Part shown: positions 31,348-40,198 of the stretch, piece after piece
Layout: each line of letters opens with the position of its first letter
Position numbering within the stretch: the stretch's first letter is position 1
NCBI RefSeq assembly: GCF_003268595.1
Contig: NZ_CP029797.1
Location: 3,245,501 to 3,309,500, forward strand
Length of the DNA: 64,000 nucleotides
Source of the DNA: Paraliobacillus zengyii
Lineage (GTDB): Bacteria; Bacillota; Bacilli; Bacillales; Amphibacillaceae
Reading direction: 5' to 3'
Position numbers and translations under genes: made by a program
Notes under the pieces: model-generated
What the model saw: the letters and a program-made list of their open reading frames with translations, nothing else
The model's database searches: none
Told to the model about the DNA's origin: nothing

Positions 31348-32418
31348 TTATAAGAAATGAAAGTCTTCTGGTTTCACTGTTACTTCTTTAACAGAGCTTT
31401 CCTTTGGTTTACTCTTCCGATGAAATAAACTTCTTATCGATCTTGAACCTTTTATTCCCACACCAATTCTTCTCTGCTGTACCTCTTGGATGCCTTCTAC
31501 AATAAGCTGCATAGAAATAATCACGATTATAAATGCAAGAAAGACAGGTACAACAATCCAATAATAACCAGTCATAAACGCTTCCCTTGTATTACTAATG
31601 AGCCCAGACCATTCATATGTGACAGAATGTGGTGGTGATTTGTGAAATTCATCATACATGACACTTGTTCCACCTAAGAATAAACCAAATAAACCTAAAT
31701 GAATGAGTAGGACTAATACTTGAATAAACTGTTGGCCAAAGATCAGCCCTAATCTGGCACTTAAATGTGGCATCACATGTTTCTTAATAATTTGTCGATT
31801 AGATGCACCTAAAACCCTCGCCCCAGTGATAAACTCCTTTTCTAGAATTAAACGCATTTCATTTCCTATTAAAACGGTAAGAAGCGGCACAACTAGAATG
31901 GTCAAGATAAGTCCTTGTACAAGAATACGTTCCGTGAAACTATATTCAAATCCCGTTGTTGACCCCATTATAAAAGGTGATAATAATACAAGTGCAAGAA
32001 CAGTTAACGGCAAGTAGTGAAAGCTGTCTACTACTTTTTCAAACATCTTTCTCCACTTATTGCTCAGTAAAAACACATATGGAATTGCAAATAGAAATCC
32101 AACTAACATACGCAATAAAGCAATCCCACTAGCAAAAAGGATCGTATATTTCGCTCCTGTAATTAATTGATCCATAATACTATATCCAAGCAGATCACTG
32201 CCCATCGGCACATATTTGGAAGGTGGATGCGGTTTAGAACTTACTAGACCACCATCTTCATCATAAACCAATACATACTGTCGAACGGGTTCTTCTTGGA
32301 TAATCGAGTGGACCACGCTGACGACTAGCATTCCAAAGATGATCAGGAAGCCAATGAGGAACTTGGGGTTTTTAAAATGCGCTCCTAGTCCTTTTAGCAA
32401 TTGATAGCCAAATTTCAT
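31348..32418 (-). CDS. ABC transporter permease, DppC/OppC-like
   Basis: A 356-residue inner-membrane permease with an N-terminal helix (about 21-38), an extracytoplasmic segment, and five further helices. The cytoplasmic coupling (EAA-like) loop is TGARVLGASNRQIIKKHVMPHL. It overlaps the upstream permease gene by 4 bases, so the two form one unit resembling the B/C permease pair of peptide/nickel importers. No ATPase or binding protein gene is adjacent, so the partner subunits must be encoded elsewhere. ATG start; a charged C-terminal tail follows the last helix. Confidence 0.8.
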   Translation of the reverse strand: MKFGYQLLKGLGAHFKNPKFLIGFLIIFGMLVVSVVHSIIQEEPVRQYVLVYDEDGGLVSSKPHPPSKYVPMGSDLLGYSIMDQLITGAKYTILFASGIALLRMLVGFLFAIPYVFLLSNKWRKMFEKVVDSFHYLPLTVLALVLLSPFIMGSTTGFEYSFTERILVQGLILTILVVPLLTVLIGNEMRLILEKEFITGARVLGASNRQIIKKHVMPHLSARLGLIFGQQFIQVLVLLIHLGLFGLFLGGTSVMYDEFHKSPPHSVTYEWSGLISNTREAFMTGYYWIVVPVFLAFIIVIISMQLIVEGIQEVQQRRIGVGIKGSRSIRSLFHRKSKPKESSVKEVTVKPEDFHFL

Positions 32419-33335
32419 TTTCGAACCCCCAATTGTTTAAACGTTTGCCAATGGTTTGTTCGTCTTATTGGAGCTACCGGATGTGAATCATATGATTCGT
32501 TAAAAATGAATATCTCGACGCCTTGGTAAAGGATAAATAATGGTGTGAAAACCAACCATAGAACGACAGCAAGGATAATCGAACGAAAGTCTGTCATCAC
32601 AAAACTAGAGATTCCATTAATATTAAACATGTATTCAATAACAAATAAACTGGATAACGTTGTCCAAACAATAATTTTTGACTGGTAGAAAACACTCTTC
32701 ATAATATTACGCAGCACATGTTTCACTAAAATATAACTTTGCCTAATCCCTTTACTTCGAGCCAATTCAATATATTCTTTTGTCAGCTCTTCTTCCATCA
32801 ATAAGATAAGGATTCGATAGAGGGAGACCATTGGCAAAAAAGATAAAACCACAACAGGTGCTAAAAAGATACGTTCATCGCCTAATGTAACAAAACGCAT
32901 CAGTAAAATATCAGTGTGTTGAAAAATCGTAACAACACCTAACTGTAACAAAAAAGCCACCATCAAATCTGGAATAGATTCCATAAATCCTAGTAAGCGT
33001 TTAATAGATTGCATCAGTATTTTCGGTAAAAACATCGTTACGATACCTAATATAAATGCAACAAAAAAACCTAGAATAATAGCTCCAACAAATAATTTTA
33101 TCGAATATAGATAAGGATTCCATATCATTGAAAAAACGGATAACTCCCGATCTAAGTAAAAATATGTCCAGCTATCTGGTTGACCTAATGCTTTTACAAG
33201 CGAGATAACTTGATCTATATATGGAGATAGGTTCAATAGGTCTGAAGGTTGAAATAATATAGGTGCACTACTAACGAGAATGATGCCAATTAATCCTGCT
33301 ATGTAATATAGAAAAAAACGTACGATCCTGTGCAA
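32415..33335 (-). CDS. ABC transporter permease, DppB/OppB-like
   Basis: A 306-residue permease with about six helices; the coupling loop is IELARSKGIRQSYILVKHVL, a variant of the EAA motif in BPD-type permeases. The start is TTG, set by AAAGGAG 8 bases upstream. It leads the two-gene unit with the DppC-like gene, overlapping it by 4 bases. The family and the two-permease arrangement suggest import of peptides or a metal complex, but with no neighbouring ATPase or solute-binding protein the substrate is open. Confidence 0.8.
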   Translation of the reverse strand: MHRIVRFFLYYIAGLIGIILVSSAPILFQPSDLLNLSPYIDQVISLVKALGQPDSWTYFYLDRELSVFSMIWNPYLYSIKLFVGAIILGFFVAFILGIVTMFLPKILMQSIKRLLGFMESIPDLMVAFLLQLGVVTIFQHTDILLMRFVTLGDERIFLAPVVVLSFLPMVSLYRILILLMEEELTKEYIELARSKGIRQSYILVKHVLRNIMKSVFYQSKIIVWTTLSSLFVIEYMFNINGISSFVMTDFRSIILAVVLWLVFTPLFILYQGVEIFIFNESYDSHPVAPIRRTNHWQTFKQLGVRK

Positions 33336-33410
33336 TTTTACAACTCCTTTCCAATTACTATTTTTATTATAATGAAAATTCTAAAAATTAACAACAAATC
33401 TATGAACAGT

Positions 33411-33441
33411 AAAAAGCACAGCATTGGTTGCTGTGCTTTTC
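33411..33441 (-). terminator. Terminator of ywgA
   Basis: AAAAGCACAGCA (33412-33423) pairs with TGCTGTGCTTTT (33429-33440) with a 5-base loop. Confidence 0.85.
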
Positions 33442-33476
33442 TGTTTAACGTACTAAAAGTTTTTTTGCTAAAGCGT

Positions 33477-33968
33477 TTATTGCAATTCGTTAATAAACGT
33501 CCAAGCTTCATCGATATCGGCTGGTGTGTAATTTGAACTTTTCTTCACGACTTGCACTTTTTCTTCCACTTCTGTTTTGGTTAACTCGCTAAAATAAAGC
33601 ATCGTAGACACAAGTTCCAAAAAACGCGAACTTTTTTCTTTCATCTTTACTATTTTATCTTCAAATGATGGAAGGTTTACTTCGGATTGTTCAAGAAAGT
33701 CTTCTCCATCTGCTGTCATTGTATAACGATATTGATAATAATTGCTCTTTTTTTCCTTCTGTTCTGCAATAAAACCTAAGTTACATAACTCTTCCATTCT
33801 CAAAGATAATTCTTCTGAATAAGGTCCGTAAAAATGAAATTCAAATTTTTCTTCAAAAGGGACCTCACACTGTTTTAAGATATAAATCATCTTCTGTAAT
33901 TTTTTTCGGCCAACAATTTCGCCGGAAGTCATGAAAAACTTCATCAGTTTAGCATGATTTGCTAACAT
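33477..33968 (-). CDS. ywgA: YwgA family protein
   Basis: A 163-residue protein with an N-terminal region like a winged-helix fold (KLMKFFMTSGEIVGRKKLQKMIYILK, quoted in part; residues about 7-32), then FEFHFYGPYSEELSLRMEEL and a C-terminal helical half rich in charged residues. YwgA proteins are conserved next to ywfO in Bacillaceae, and some related proteins resemble antitoxin or SocA-like modules, but no function is proven. ATG behind TAGGAG. Ends 142 bp before the permease start with a strong terminator; probably transcribed with ywfO. Confidence 0.85.
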   Translation of the reverse strand: MLANHAKLMKFFMTSGEIVGRKKLQKMIYILKQCEVPFEEKFEFHFYGPYSEELSLRMEELCNLGFIAEQKEKKSNYYQYRYTMTADGEDFLEQSEVNLPSFEDKIVKMKEKSSRFLELVSTMLYFSELTKTEVEEKVQVVKKSSNYTPADIDEAWTFINELQ

Positions 33969-34020
33969 ACAAACATCTCCTATTCCAAACTTAGTAAAAA
34001 TTATTCCAGACCTGTATCCC

Positions 34021-35325
34021 TTATTCTTTACGCAAGCCTAGTAAAACTTCTATTCTTGCCTTTTTCGGGTTATCATCAGGTAATGTTTGAACAAAATCCA
34101 ACGGAAAATACAACTTATGATCTGTTCTCTTTTTCCCTGAAATTGATTCAACAATGTCAGATTGCCTTGATAATTCTTCTAACGATTTATTCGGCATTAA
34201 TAAGTTAATTGGTAATCGCTCGCCCTCTTCGCCAGGACGATAAAAATCATATGGTAAATCAGAGGATGAATCGACAACAAGATAATATGCTGGATCTATT
34301 CCTACTTCTGTAAATAAACGTGTTAATTCTATCGATTCTTTCATTTGTAAATTAGGATTAAATTCAATATATTTAAACAAATTACGATTCATAAAACGAC
34401 GACATAAATCTTTTAAAATAGGATCGGTTTCCTCCTGCCACATTTGAAAGTAATAAAGAACAATTGATTCATCCAATCGCAAATAATCTTTCACTGTTAC
34501 CTTTCCTGCAAAAATAGATAGGAAATGTGTTGGTTCTAAGGAAAAGGCGTAATCCGCTTGATATAAATCTTTTGCACGATGTAGAATTTTTGATAAAATG
34601 ACTTCTGCACTTCTACTAACCGGATGGAAATAAACTTGCCAATACATTTGATAGCGACTCATAATATAGTCCTCTACTGCATGCATACCAGAAGCTTTAA
34701 TCACGACCTGATCTTCAAGAGGACGCATGACACGTAAAATACGTTCCATATCAAAATGACCATAACTAACACCAGTAAAATAGGCATCTCGTTGTAAATA
34801 ATCCATTCGATCAGCATCAATCTGACTTGAAATCATACTAACCACTAATTGATCTTCATACGTCTTATTAATGACATCTGCCACTTTTTGTGGGAAATCT
34901 ACATCAACTTTACGTAATATCTGATTAATTTCTGTATTTCCTAAAATTATTTTTTTTGTAAAGTCTTCGTGATCTAATTTAAAAACCTTTTCAAAAGAAT
35001 GAGAAAATGGGCCATGACCTAGATCGTGCAATAATGCAGCACATAGACTGAGAAGACGCTCGTCTTTATTCCAATTAGGTCTTCCTTCAAAATTAAACAA
35101 TATTCGCCGAACAATTTCATATACACCTAAGGAATGATTGAAACGACTATGTTCTGCTCCGTGAAAGGTGACATAAGCTGTACCTAACTGTTTAATTCGA
35201 CGTAAACGCTGAAATTCAGCAGTTCCAATAAGATCCCATATCACACGATCTTTCACGTGAACATAGCGATGAACAGGGTCTTTAAAAACTTTTTCTTCAT
35301 ATAATTGTTCGTCCTTATAAGCCAT
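34021..35325 (-). CDS. ywfO: HD-domain phosphohydrolase (YwfO)
   Basis: A 434-residue HD-superfamily protein related to dNTP triphosphohydrolases. The metal site residues are visible in HSRFNHSLGVYEIV, AALLHDLGHGPFSHSFE (the HD pair) and QIDADRMDYLQRD. B. subtilis YwfO is a nucleotide-binding HD protein; (p)ppGpp or GTP activation has been described for Gram-positive homologues, but the substrate here is inferred only. ATG behind AGGAAAGGAA. Divergent from lipL, sharing a 142-bp promoter region. Confidence 0.9.
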   Translation of the reverse strand: MAYKDEQLYEEKVFKDPVHRYVHVKDRVIWDLIGTAEFQRLRRIKQLGTAYVTFHGAEHSRFNHSLGVYEIVRRILFNFEGRPNWNKDERLLSLCAALLHDLGHGPFSHSFEKVFKLDHEDFTKKIILGNTEINQILRKVDVDFPQKVADVINKTYEDQLVVSMISSQIDADRMDYLQRDAYFTGVSYGHFDMERILRVMRPLEDQVVIKASGMHAVEDYIMSRYQMYWQVYFHPVSRSAEVILSKILHRAKDLYQADYAFSLEPTHFLSIFAGKVTVKDYLRLDESIVLYYFQMWQEETDPILKDLCRRFMNRNLFKYIEFNPNLQMKESIELTRLFTEVGIDPAYYLVVDSSSDLPYDFYRPGEEGERLPINLLMPNKSLEELSRQSDIVESISGKKRTDHKLYFPLDFVQTLPDDNPKKARIEVLLGLRKE

Positions 35326-35467
35326 ATTCTATTCCTTTCCTCTACCTTTTTGTCTGCACAATTTATTATTTCATTATATAATAGTTTTGGTTATTCTAAA
35401 AGAGGTACTAGCTTTAAACAAATCAAAACTATTGAAAATAATAGCTACATACGAAGGAGCACAACAC

Positions 35468-36310
35468 ATGATAGATTGGAAAACTTTTTTTACTGGAAAA
35501 ACATATCGACTAATTGACCACAGTGATCCTAGCGTAACGGAAAAGGCAATGGATTCATTTGCTTATGATGATGCAATCGCTCTGTCTGTTAGTAAACATA
35601 CAGCACCACACACGATTCGATTATGGGTACACGACAAAACGGTCGTCTTGGGAATTTCAGATGCTCGCTTACCTTATATGGAGGAAGCTGTGCGCTGGTT
35701 GCAAAGTCAAGGTTACCAAACGGTTGTCCGAAACTCTGGGGGATTAGCCGTCGTACTTGATTCAGGTGTACTTAATATATCACTCTTACTTTCTGGCGGA
35801 AATACAGTAGGCATTCATCAAGGATACGATATCATGGTCGCATTCATTCAAGATTTATTAACAGATTACACAGATGAAATTAAAGCATTTGAGGTTGTTG
35901 GATCCTATTGTCCGGGGGAATATGATTTAAGTATCAATGGCAAAAAATTTGCTGGCATTTCTCAACGACGAGTTCGTGACGGAATAGCTGTTCAAATTTA
36001 TCTTTCAGTAGAAGGTGACGGACAAGAACGAGCAGAATTAATTCGACATTTTTACAATCTTGGCTTAAGAGGGGAAACATCGAAATTCACTTATCCAACC
36101 GTAAAACCTGATACCATGCGTTCCTTATCCGAACTAATTGGCGAGCAGATTACAGTCGATCAAGTAAAAGATAAACTTACACATCTATTGGATAATTTGA
36201 CTTCAGAAAGTGATCAAACTGATTTAACGGACGAAGAAAGTATCGAATATAAAAAAAGAAAACAACATATGATTGATAGAAATCAAAAAGCACTCGGTGA
36301 TTTAGCTTAA
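35468..36310 (+). CDS. lipL: Octanoyl-[GcvH]:protein N-octanoyltransferase
   Basis: Transfers octanoyl groups from GcvH to the E2 subunits of 2-oxoacid dehydrogenases in the Gram-positive lipoate pathway. The start at MIDWKTFFTG is set by GAAGGAG 8 bases upstream, although the frame is open 81 bases earlier; the resulting 280-residue length equals B. subtilis LipL (YwfL). The catalytic Cys148 lies in VGSYCPGEYDLS and the conserved Lys in INGKKFAGISQRR. The 3' end overlaps its own terminator. A following tandem array separates it from the menC-like gene. Confidence 0.93.
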   Translation: MIDWKTFFTGKTYRLIDHSDPSVTEKAMDSFAYDDAIALSVSKHTAPHTIRLWVHDKTVVLGISDARLPYMEEAVRWLQSQGYQTVVRNSGGLAVVLDSGVLNISLLLSGGNTVGIHQGYDIMVAFIQDLLTDYTDEIKAFEVVGSYCPGEYDLSINGKKFAGISQRRVRDGIAVQIYLSVEGDGQERAELIRHFYNLGLRGETSKFTYPTVKPDTMRSLSELIGEQITVDQVKDKLTHLLDNLTSESDQTDLTDEESIEYKKRKQHMIDRNQKALGDLA

Positions 36311-36322
36311 CGAGTGCTTTTT
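36285..36322 (+). terminator. Terminator of lipL
   Basis: AAAAAGCACTCG (36285-36296) pairs with CGAGTGCTTTTT (36311-36322). The upstream arm is within the last lipL codons. Confidence 0.88.
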
Positions 36323-36339
36323 GACTATGTTTGATGAAG

Positions 36340-36653
36340 TCTTCCGACGGATTATGGCGTCTTTCCGCCGAATTATTGCGTGACTCCGACGGATTAGTGC
36401 GGACTTCCGCTGAATTAAGGCGTGCTCCGACGGATTATGGCGGACTTCCGCTGAATTATTGCGCACTCCGCCGAATTAGTGCGGACTCCGACGGATTATG
36501 GCGCCCTTCCGCTGAATTAATGCATGCTTCCGCCGAATTACTGCGTGACTCCGACGGATTAGTGCGGACTCCCGCTGAATTAGTGCGGCTTCCGCCGAAT
36601 TAATGCATGCTCCGACGGATTAGTGCGGACTTCCGCTTGATTAGTCCGTGCTA
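36340..36653 (+). repeat. Tandem array 3 of alternating 20/21-bp units
   Basis: About 15 units between the convergent lipL and menC-like genes. Units with TCCGACGGATTA and tails TATGGCG or GTGCGGA alternate with TTCCGCTGAATTA or TTCCGCCGAATTA and tails TTGCGTG or ATGCATG; the alternation is looser than in array 2. Same orientation as the other arrays. The last unit reaches into the 3' end of the menC-like gene, whose final codons and stop derive from it. A frame stays open through most of the array by chance; no ribosome site precedes it. Confidence 0.93.
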
Positions 36654-37765
36654 TTTTTATTGATAACTATTTTTTCTACTGTAAAGTGCTTTAGCGCGTC
36701 TCTGTCAACTTCGTATCCAATTCCTGATTTATTTGGTATCTGAACTTGGCCATTTTTCACATGCACAGCTGGTGCAATAATATCGCGATGCCAATAGTTC
36801 TCTGATGCTGCTGTGTCTCCTGGCAATGTGAATTGTCCTAAACTCGCCACCGCAAGACTATGCGCTCTTCCAACACCTGCTTCAAGCATGCCACCACACC
36901 AAAGACTCACATTATGTTCTGTTGCATACTTTTCTATTTCTTTAACAGCCTGAATTCCACCTACACGACTCATTTTCACATTAATAATTTGACAGCTACC
37001 AAGTGCTACTGCAGTTTTCACATCACTATATGTATGAATACTTTCATCCAAGCAAATTGGTGTCTGTAATTGTTTTTGTAAAGATGCATGTTCAACAAAA
37101 TCATCATTCGCTAATGGTTGCTCAATCATTTGTAAATTAAATTGATCTAACTGTTTTAAAATTTTTAAATCGGATAATTTATAGGCAGAATTCGCATCTA
37201 CCATTAAATCAATCGCAGGAAACACTCGTCTCACTTCTCGAACAAGTTCCACATCATTACCAGGCTTAACTTTTAACTTAACTCGCTTGTATCCAAAAGC
37301 AAGCTTGTCATCAATCACTTTTAAAAGTTGATTCGTAGATGTCTGAAGGCCAATACTAACACCAACATCGATTACTTGTTTAGTTCCACCAATTAGCTGA
37401 TATAAAGGTCGATTCATCTTTTTCGCAAACAAATCCCAAACAGCGCTCTCTACAGCCGCTTTTGCCATGTTATTACGACGAACCTTTTGAAAACGTTCCG
37501 CAACCTCCTCTGGATGAGAAATTGGCGATGCTACTACCAAAGGAACTAAAAATCTTTCTATCACATGTCGATTTGTTTCCGTTGTTTCTTCTGTATACCA
37601 GGGAGTTGTAAATGCTTCTGTTTCACCAAAACCACTAATTCCATCTTCATCAATAACTTCTATGATATAAAAGTCCTTATGCTCCACACGCCCAAAACTT
37701 GTCACAAACGGGTATTTATATTCCATTATCAGGTGATGAAGTACGACACGATTTATTGTAAGCAA
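36641..37765 (-). CDS. menC: Enolase-superfamily OSBS/N-acylamino-acid racemase (MenC type)
   Basis: A 374-residue enolase-superfamily enzyme; the MenC reaction makes o-succinylbenzoate for menaquinone, and close relatives racemise N-acylamino acids. The catalytic pattern is complete: KRVKLKVKPG (Lys-x-Lys), the metal ligands in MVDANSAY, MIEQPL and CLDES, and the opposite lysine in INVKMSRVGG. No other men gene is in the window, so racemase activity is an alternative. The start is TTG with GGAGGG 6 bases upstream. The last residues (KNSTD) are encoded by sequence shared with repeat array 3. Confidence 0.82.
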   Translation of the reverse strand: MLTINRVVLHHLIMEYKYPFVTSFGRVEHKDFYIIEVIDEDGISGFGETEAFTTPWYTEETTETNRHVIERFLVPLVVASPISHPEEVAERFQKVRRNNMAKAAVESAVWDLFAKKMNRPLYQLIGGTKQVIDVGVSIGLQTSTNQLLKVIDDKLAFGYKRVKLKVKPGNDVELVREVRRVFPAIDLMVDANSAYKLSDLKILKQLDQFNLQMIEQPLANDDFVEHASLQKQLQTPICLDESIHTYSDVKTAVALGSCQIINVKMSRVGGIQAVKEIEKYATEHNVSLWCGGMLEAGVGRAHSLAVASLGQFTLPGDTAASENYWHRDIIAPAVHVKNGQVQIPNKSGIGYEVDRDALKHFTVEKIVINKNSTD

Positions 37766-37787
37766 TTAAATCCCTCCCAAAAGATAC

Positions 37788-37821
37788 AGAAAAGGCTCCG
37801 TCTTTTTCAGCGGAACCTTTC
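37788..37821 (-). terminator. Terminator of pta
   Basis: AAAGGCTCCG (37791-37800) pairs with CGGAACCTTT (37811-37820) with one G-U pair; followed on the minus strand by TTTTCTG. Confidence 0.8.
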
Positions 37822-37831
37822 TTCATAAATA

Positions 37832-38803
37832 TTATACAGATTGTGCTGCAGTGATGATCGCTAATTTATAAACATCATCTGTGTTACAACCACGAGATAA
37901 ATCATTTACTGGTTTATTTAACCCTTGTAAAATTGGTCCGACAGCATCAAAGTTTCCTAAACGTTGAGCGATTTTATAACCAATATTTCCTGCTTCTAAT
38001 CCAGGGAATACAAATACGTTTGCATCACCTTTAATGTCTGCATCTGGTGCTTTTTTCTCTGCTACACTAGGAACAAATGCCGCATCGAATTGAAATTCGC
38101 CATCTAATGTTAATTCCGGACGTTGTTCCTTAGCAATTCTTACAGCCTCTGCTACTTTATCTGTTTCTTCAGATTTTGCAGATCCTTTCGTTGAAAAACT
38201 TAACATCGCAACGCGTGGATCAATATTAAATAAGCTAGCTGTATCAGCACTTGCTAAAGCAATTTCAGCTAAGTCTTGGCTATCTGGCGCAATATTTATC
38301 GCACAATCCGCAAATACATACTTCTCTTCATCGCGAACCATTATGAATACACCAGATGTCTTTTTAATTCCCTCTTTTGTCTTAATAATTTGTAAAGCAG
38401 GACGAACCGTGTCAGCAGTAGAATGCACCGCACCACTTACTAACCCGTCTGCTTTGTTCATATAAACAAGCATAGTACCAAAGTAATTTTCATCTAAAAG
38501 CATTTTACGTGCAGCTTCTTCTGTTGCTTTTCCTTTTCGTCGTTCAACAAAGCTCGCAACCATTTCATCAAATGCTTCATATTTATTAGGATCAATAATT
38601 TCCACATTTGCTAAAGAAACATTCAATTCTTTCGCTTGCTGTTCTAATTTATCTCTTAATCCGACTAGTACAGGTTGAACTAAACCTTCCTCGCCTAATT
38701 TACTTGCAGCTTGTAGAATTCTTTCATCTGATCCTTCTGGGAATACAATTCTTCTGCTATTTCCTTTTAATCTACCTTTTAACATTTCATATAAATCGCT
38801 CAT
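37832..38803 (-). CDS. pta: Phosphate acetyltransferase
   Basis: Converts acetyl-CoA and phosphate to acetyl phosphate in overflow metabolism. With the start at MSDLYEML (GGAGGG 7 bases upstream) the protein has 323 residues, as B. subtilis Pta; a TTG five codons earlier overlaps the ribosome site. Motifs RIVFPEGSDERIL, GLVSGAVHSTADTVRPALQI and the C-terminal VFPGLEAGNIGYKIAQRLG are intact. Placed next to hemQ and divergent from it, as in B. subtilis. A sequence GAAAGTGTTAC near 38861 is only weakly like a CcpA site. Confidence 0.96.
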   Translation of the reverse strand: MSDLYEMLKGRLKGNSRRIVFPEGSDERILQAASKLGEEGLVQPVLVGLRDKLEQQAKELNVSLANVEIIDPNKYEAFDEMVASFVERRKGKATEEAARKMLLDENYFGTMLVYMNKADGLVSGAVHSTADTVRPALQIIKTKEGIKKTSGVFIMVRDEEKYVFADCAINIAPDSQDLAEIALASADTASLFNIDPRVAMLSFSTKGSAKSEETDKVAEAVRIAKEQRPELTLDGEFQFDAAFVPSVAEKKAPDADIKGDANVFVFPGLEAGNIGYKIAQRLGNFDAVGPILQGLNKPVNDLSRGCNTDDVYKLAIITAAQSV

Positions 38804-38818
38804 GTTTTTACCCTCCAA

Positions 38819-39140
38819 AATCTATTCTGTTATATATAATACGCCTTTTTGTGTGTGAATGAAAGTGTTACTGATTATTTTTTTTCAATCATTGGCTTGA
38901 TCTCGTCCTCTCCTTTCCCTTTTATTCACTTCCTACCTCTTTACGTTAGAAAAGACGCTACTTTCTGTCTGAATCATTTTAGAATTAAATCTTGTCTAAA
39001 TTATGACAATACGTTATGAAGCAACGATTAAAATCACTAAAATTAAAACTTCCAGTATGATTACTATTCCCGAATTATGTTATATTAAAAACAATGAGTA
39101 CTTTTAGATTATAACAATTATAAAATAAGGAGAGATTAAT
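38819..39140. other. Divergent pta/hemQ intergenic region
   Basis: About 320 bp hold the promoters of two divergent genes. A candidate minus-strand -10 (TATTAT near 38837) lies in front of pta, and TATATT near 39084 in front of hemQ, both with poor -35 boxes. No riboswitch, repeat or small gene was recognised. Confidence 0.4.
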
Positions 39141-39887
39141 ATGGCACAAGCAGTAGAAACAATGGATGGTTGGTATTGTTTACATGACCTCCGCAAAATA
39201 AACTGGGGCGCTTGGAAAGCTGCTTCAACTGAAACAAGAGATGCAGCTTTGGCAGAATTCCAATCACTTTTATCAAATTGGGAAGAAATTGATGAAGCAA
39301 AAACCGGAAGTAATGCTGTCTATTCCATTATCGGACATAAGGCAGATATGATTTTTATGATCTTACGTCCAACGATGAAAGAATTAAATGAAGCTGAATT
39401 AAAGTTCAATAAATCATCCCTCGCTGCTTTTACAACGCAAAGTTATTCTTATGTATCAGTTGTCGAGTTGTCTAAATATATGGTTAAAGAAGGAGAAAAT
39501 TCAGAAGATAATCCTGGAACACAAGCACGTTTACGACCTCGTTTACCTAAATGGGAATATATTTGTTTCTATCCAATGGACAAGCGGCGACAAGGTGATG
39601 AAAACTGGTATTCCCTACCAATGGAAGACCGTCGTAACTTAATGTATGAACACAGTTTGACTGGACGTAAATATGCAGGACGAATTAGACAAATCATTAC
39701 TGGTTCCATGGGTTTTGATGATTGGGAATGGAGTGTTACGTTGTTTGCCAAAGATGCAATAGATATTAAAAAATTGGTATATGAAATGCGCTTTGATGAA
39801 GTAAGTGCTAAATATGGCGAATTTGGTGCATTTTACGTTGGTAATATTTTAACAAAAGATACTGTCCCTACATTTTTACACATCTAA
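39141..39887 (+). CDS. hemQ: Coproheme decarboxylase HemQ
   Basis: Last enzyme of the Gram-positive coproporphyrin-dependent heme pathway: decarboxylates coproheme III to heme b using hydrogen peroxide. The 248-residue chlorite-dismutase-like protein starts with a typical MDGWYCLHDLRKINW, has the radical Tyr144 and Lys148 in CFYPMDKRR, and the proximal His171 in MYEHSLTGRKYAGRIRQI. B. subtilis ywfI holds the same place next to pta. ATG behind AAGGAGAG. Confidence 0.96.
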   Translation: MAQAVETMDGWYCLHDLRKINWGAWKAASTETRDAALAEFQSLLSNWEEIDEAKTGSNAVYSIIGHKADMIFMILRPTMKELNEAELKFNKSSLAAFTTQSYSYVSVVELSKYMVKEGENSEDNPGTQARLRPRLPKWEYICFYPMDKRRQGDENWYSLPMEDRRNLMYEHSLTGRKYAGRIRQIITGSMGFDDWEWSVTLFAKDAIDIKKLVYEMRFDEVSAKYGEFGAFYVGNILTKDTVPTFLHI

Positions 39888-39892
39888 ATTAG

Positions 39893-39921
39893 GAAAGCCT
39901 CACATATGTGGGGCTTTTTTT
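39893..39921 (+). terminator. Terminator of hemQ
   Basis: AAAGCCTCACA (39894-39904) pairs with TGTGGGGCTTT (39907-39917) with one G-U pair and runs into TTTTTTT. Confidence 0.88.
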
Positions 39922-40087
39922 ATTGGGTGATTTTCTAAATAAAAGATTGCTATTTATTAGTGAAAATACAAGTAACTTAATAAAAGTCCTTTAGAAGATG
40001 AATTATCTTTCCATTTTCAATCATTTTTCTTTCGCCCATGCATAAGTATAGGTAGTGGAGAATTTCTTAACAAAATGAGGTGAATGC

Positions 40088-40198
40088 ATGGCTGTTGTGA
40101 ACGATATGAAAGAAGAAGTAGATTTATTAGCACGATTCATGTGGGCTAACGAAGTCACATATATAAGTAAAATAATGAGAGGAGCGAATAATAAATGA
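40088..40198 (+). pseudogene. cwlJ: Remnant of cwlJ (spore cortex-lytic enzyme), 36 codons
   Basis: A tiny frame with TGAGGTGA 4 bases before its ATG encodes MAVVNDMKEEVDLLARFMWA and then NEVTYISKIMRGANNK. The first 20-22 residues resemble the N-terminus of CwlJ as I recall it (MAVVRATSADVDLMARLLRA), and cwlJ is the gene directly upstream of gerQ in B. subtilis and relatives. The other roughly 120 residues of the hydrolase, including its catalytic region, are absent, and what follows is unrelated. The stop codon overlaps the gerQ ATG (ATGA). It looks like an internal deletion that left the start and the gerQ junction. It may survive as a leader peptide coupling gerQ translation. Confidence 0.75.

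Noticed and set aside
36331..36603. Open frame of 90 codons through array 3
   Set aside because: It exists because the 21-bp units are in frame by chance; no ribosome site, and the amino acid sequence is only the translated repeat.
38858..38872. CcpA (cre) site upstream of pta
   Set aside because: GAAAGTGTTACTG differs from the consensus at several fixed positions; not supportable by eye.
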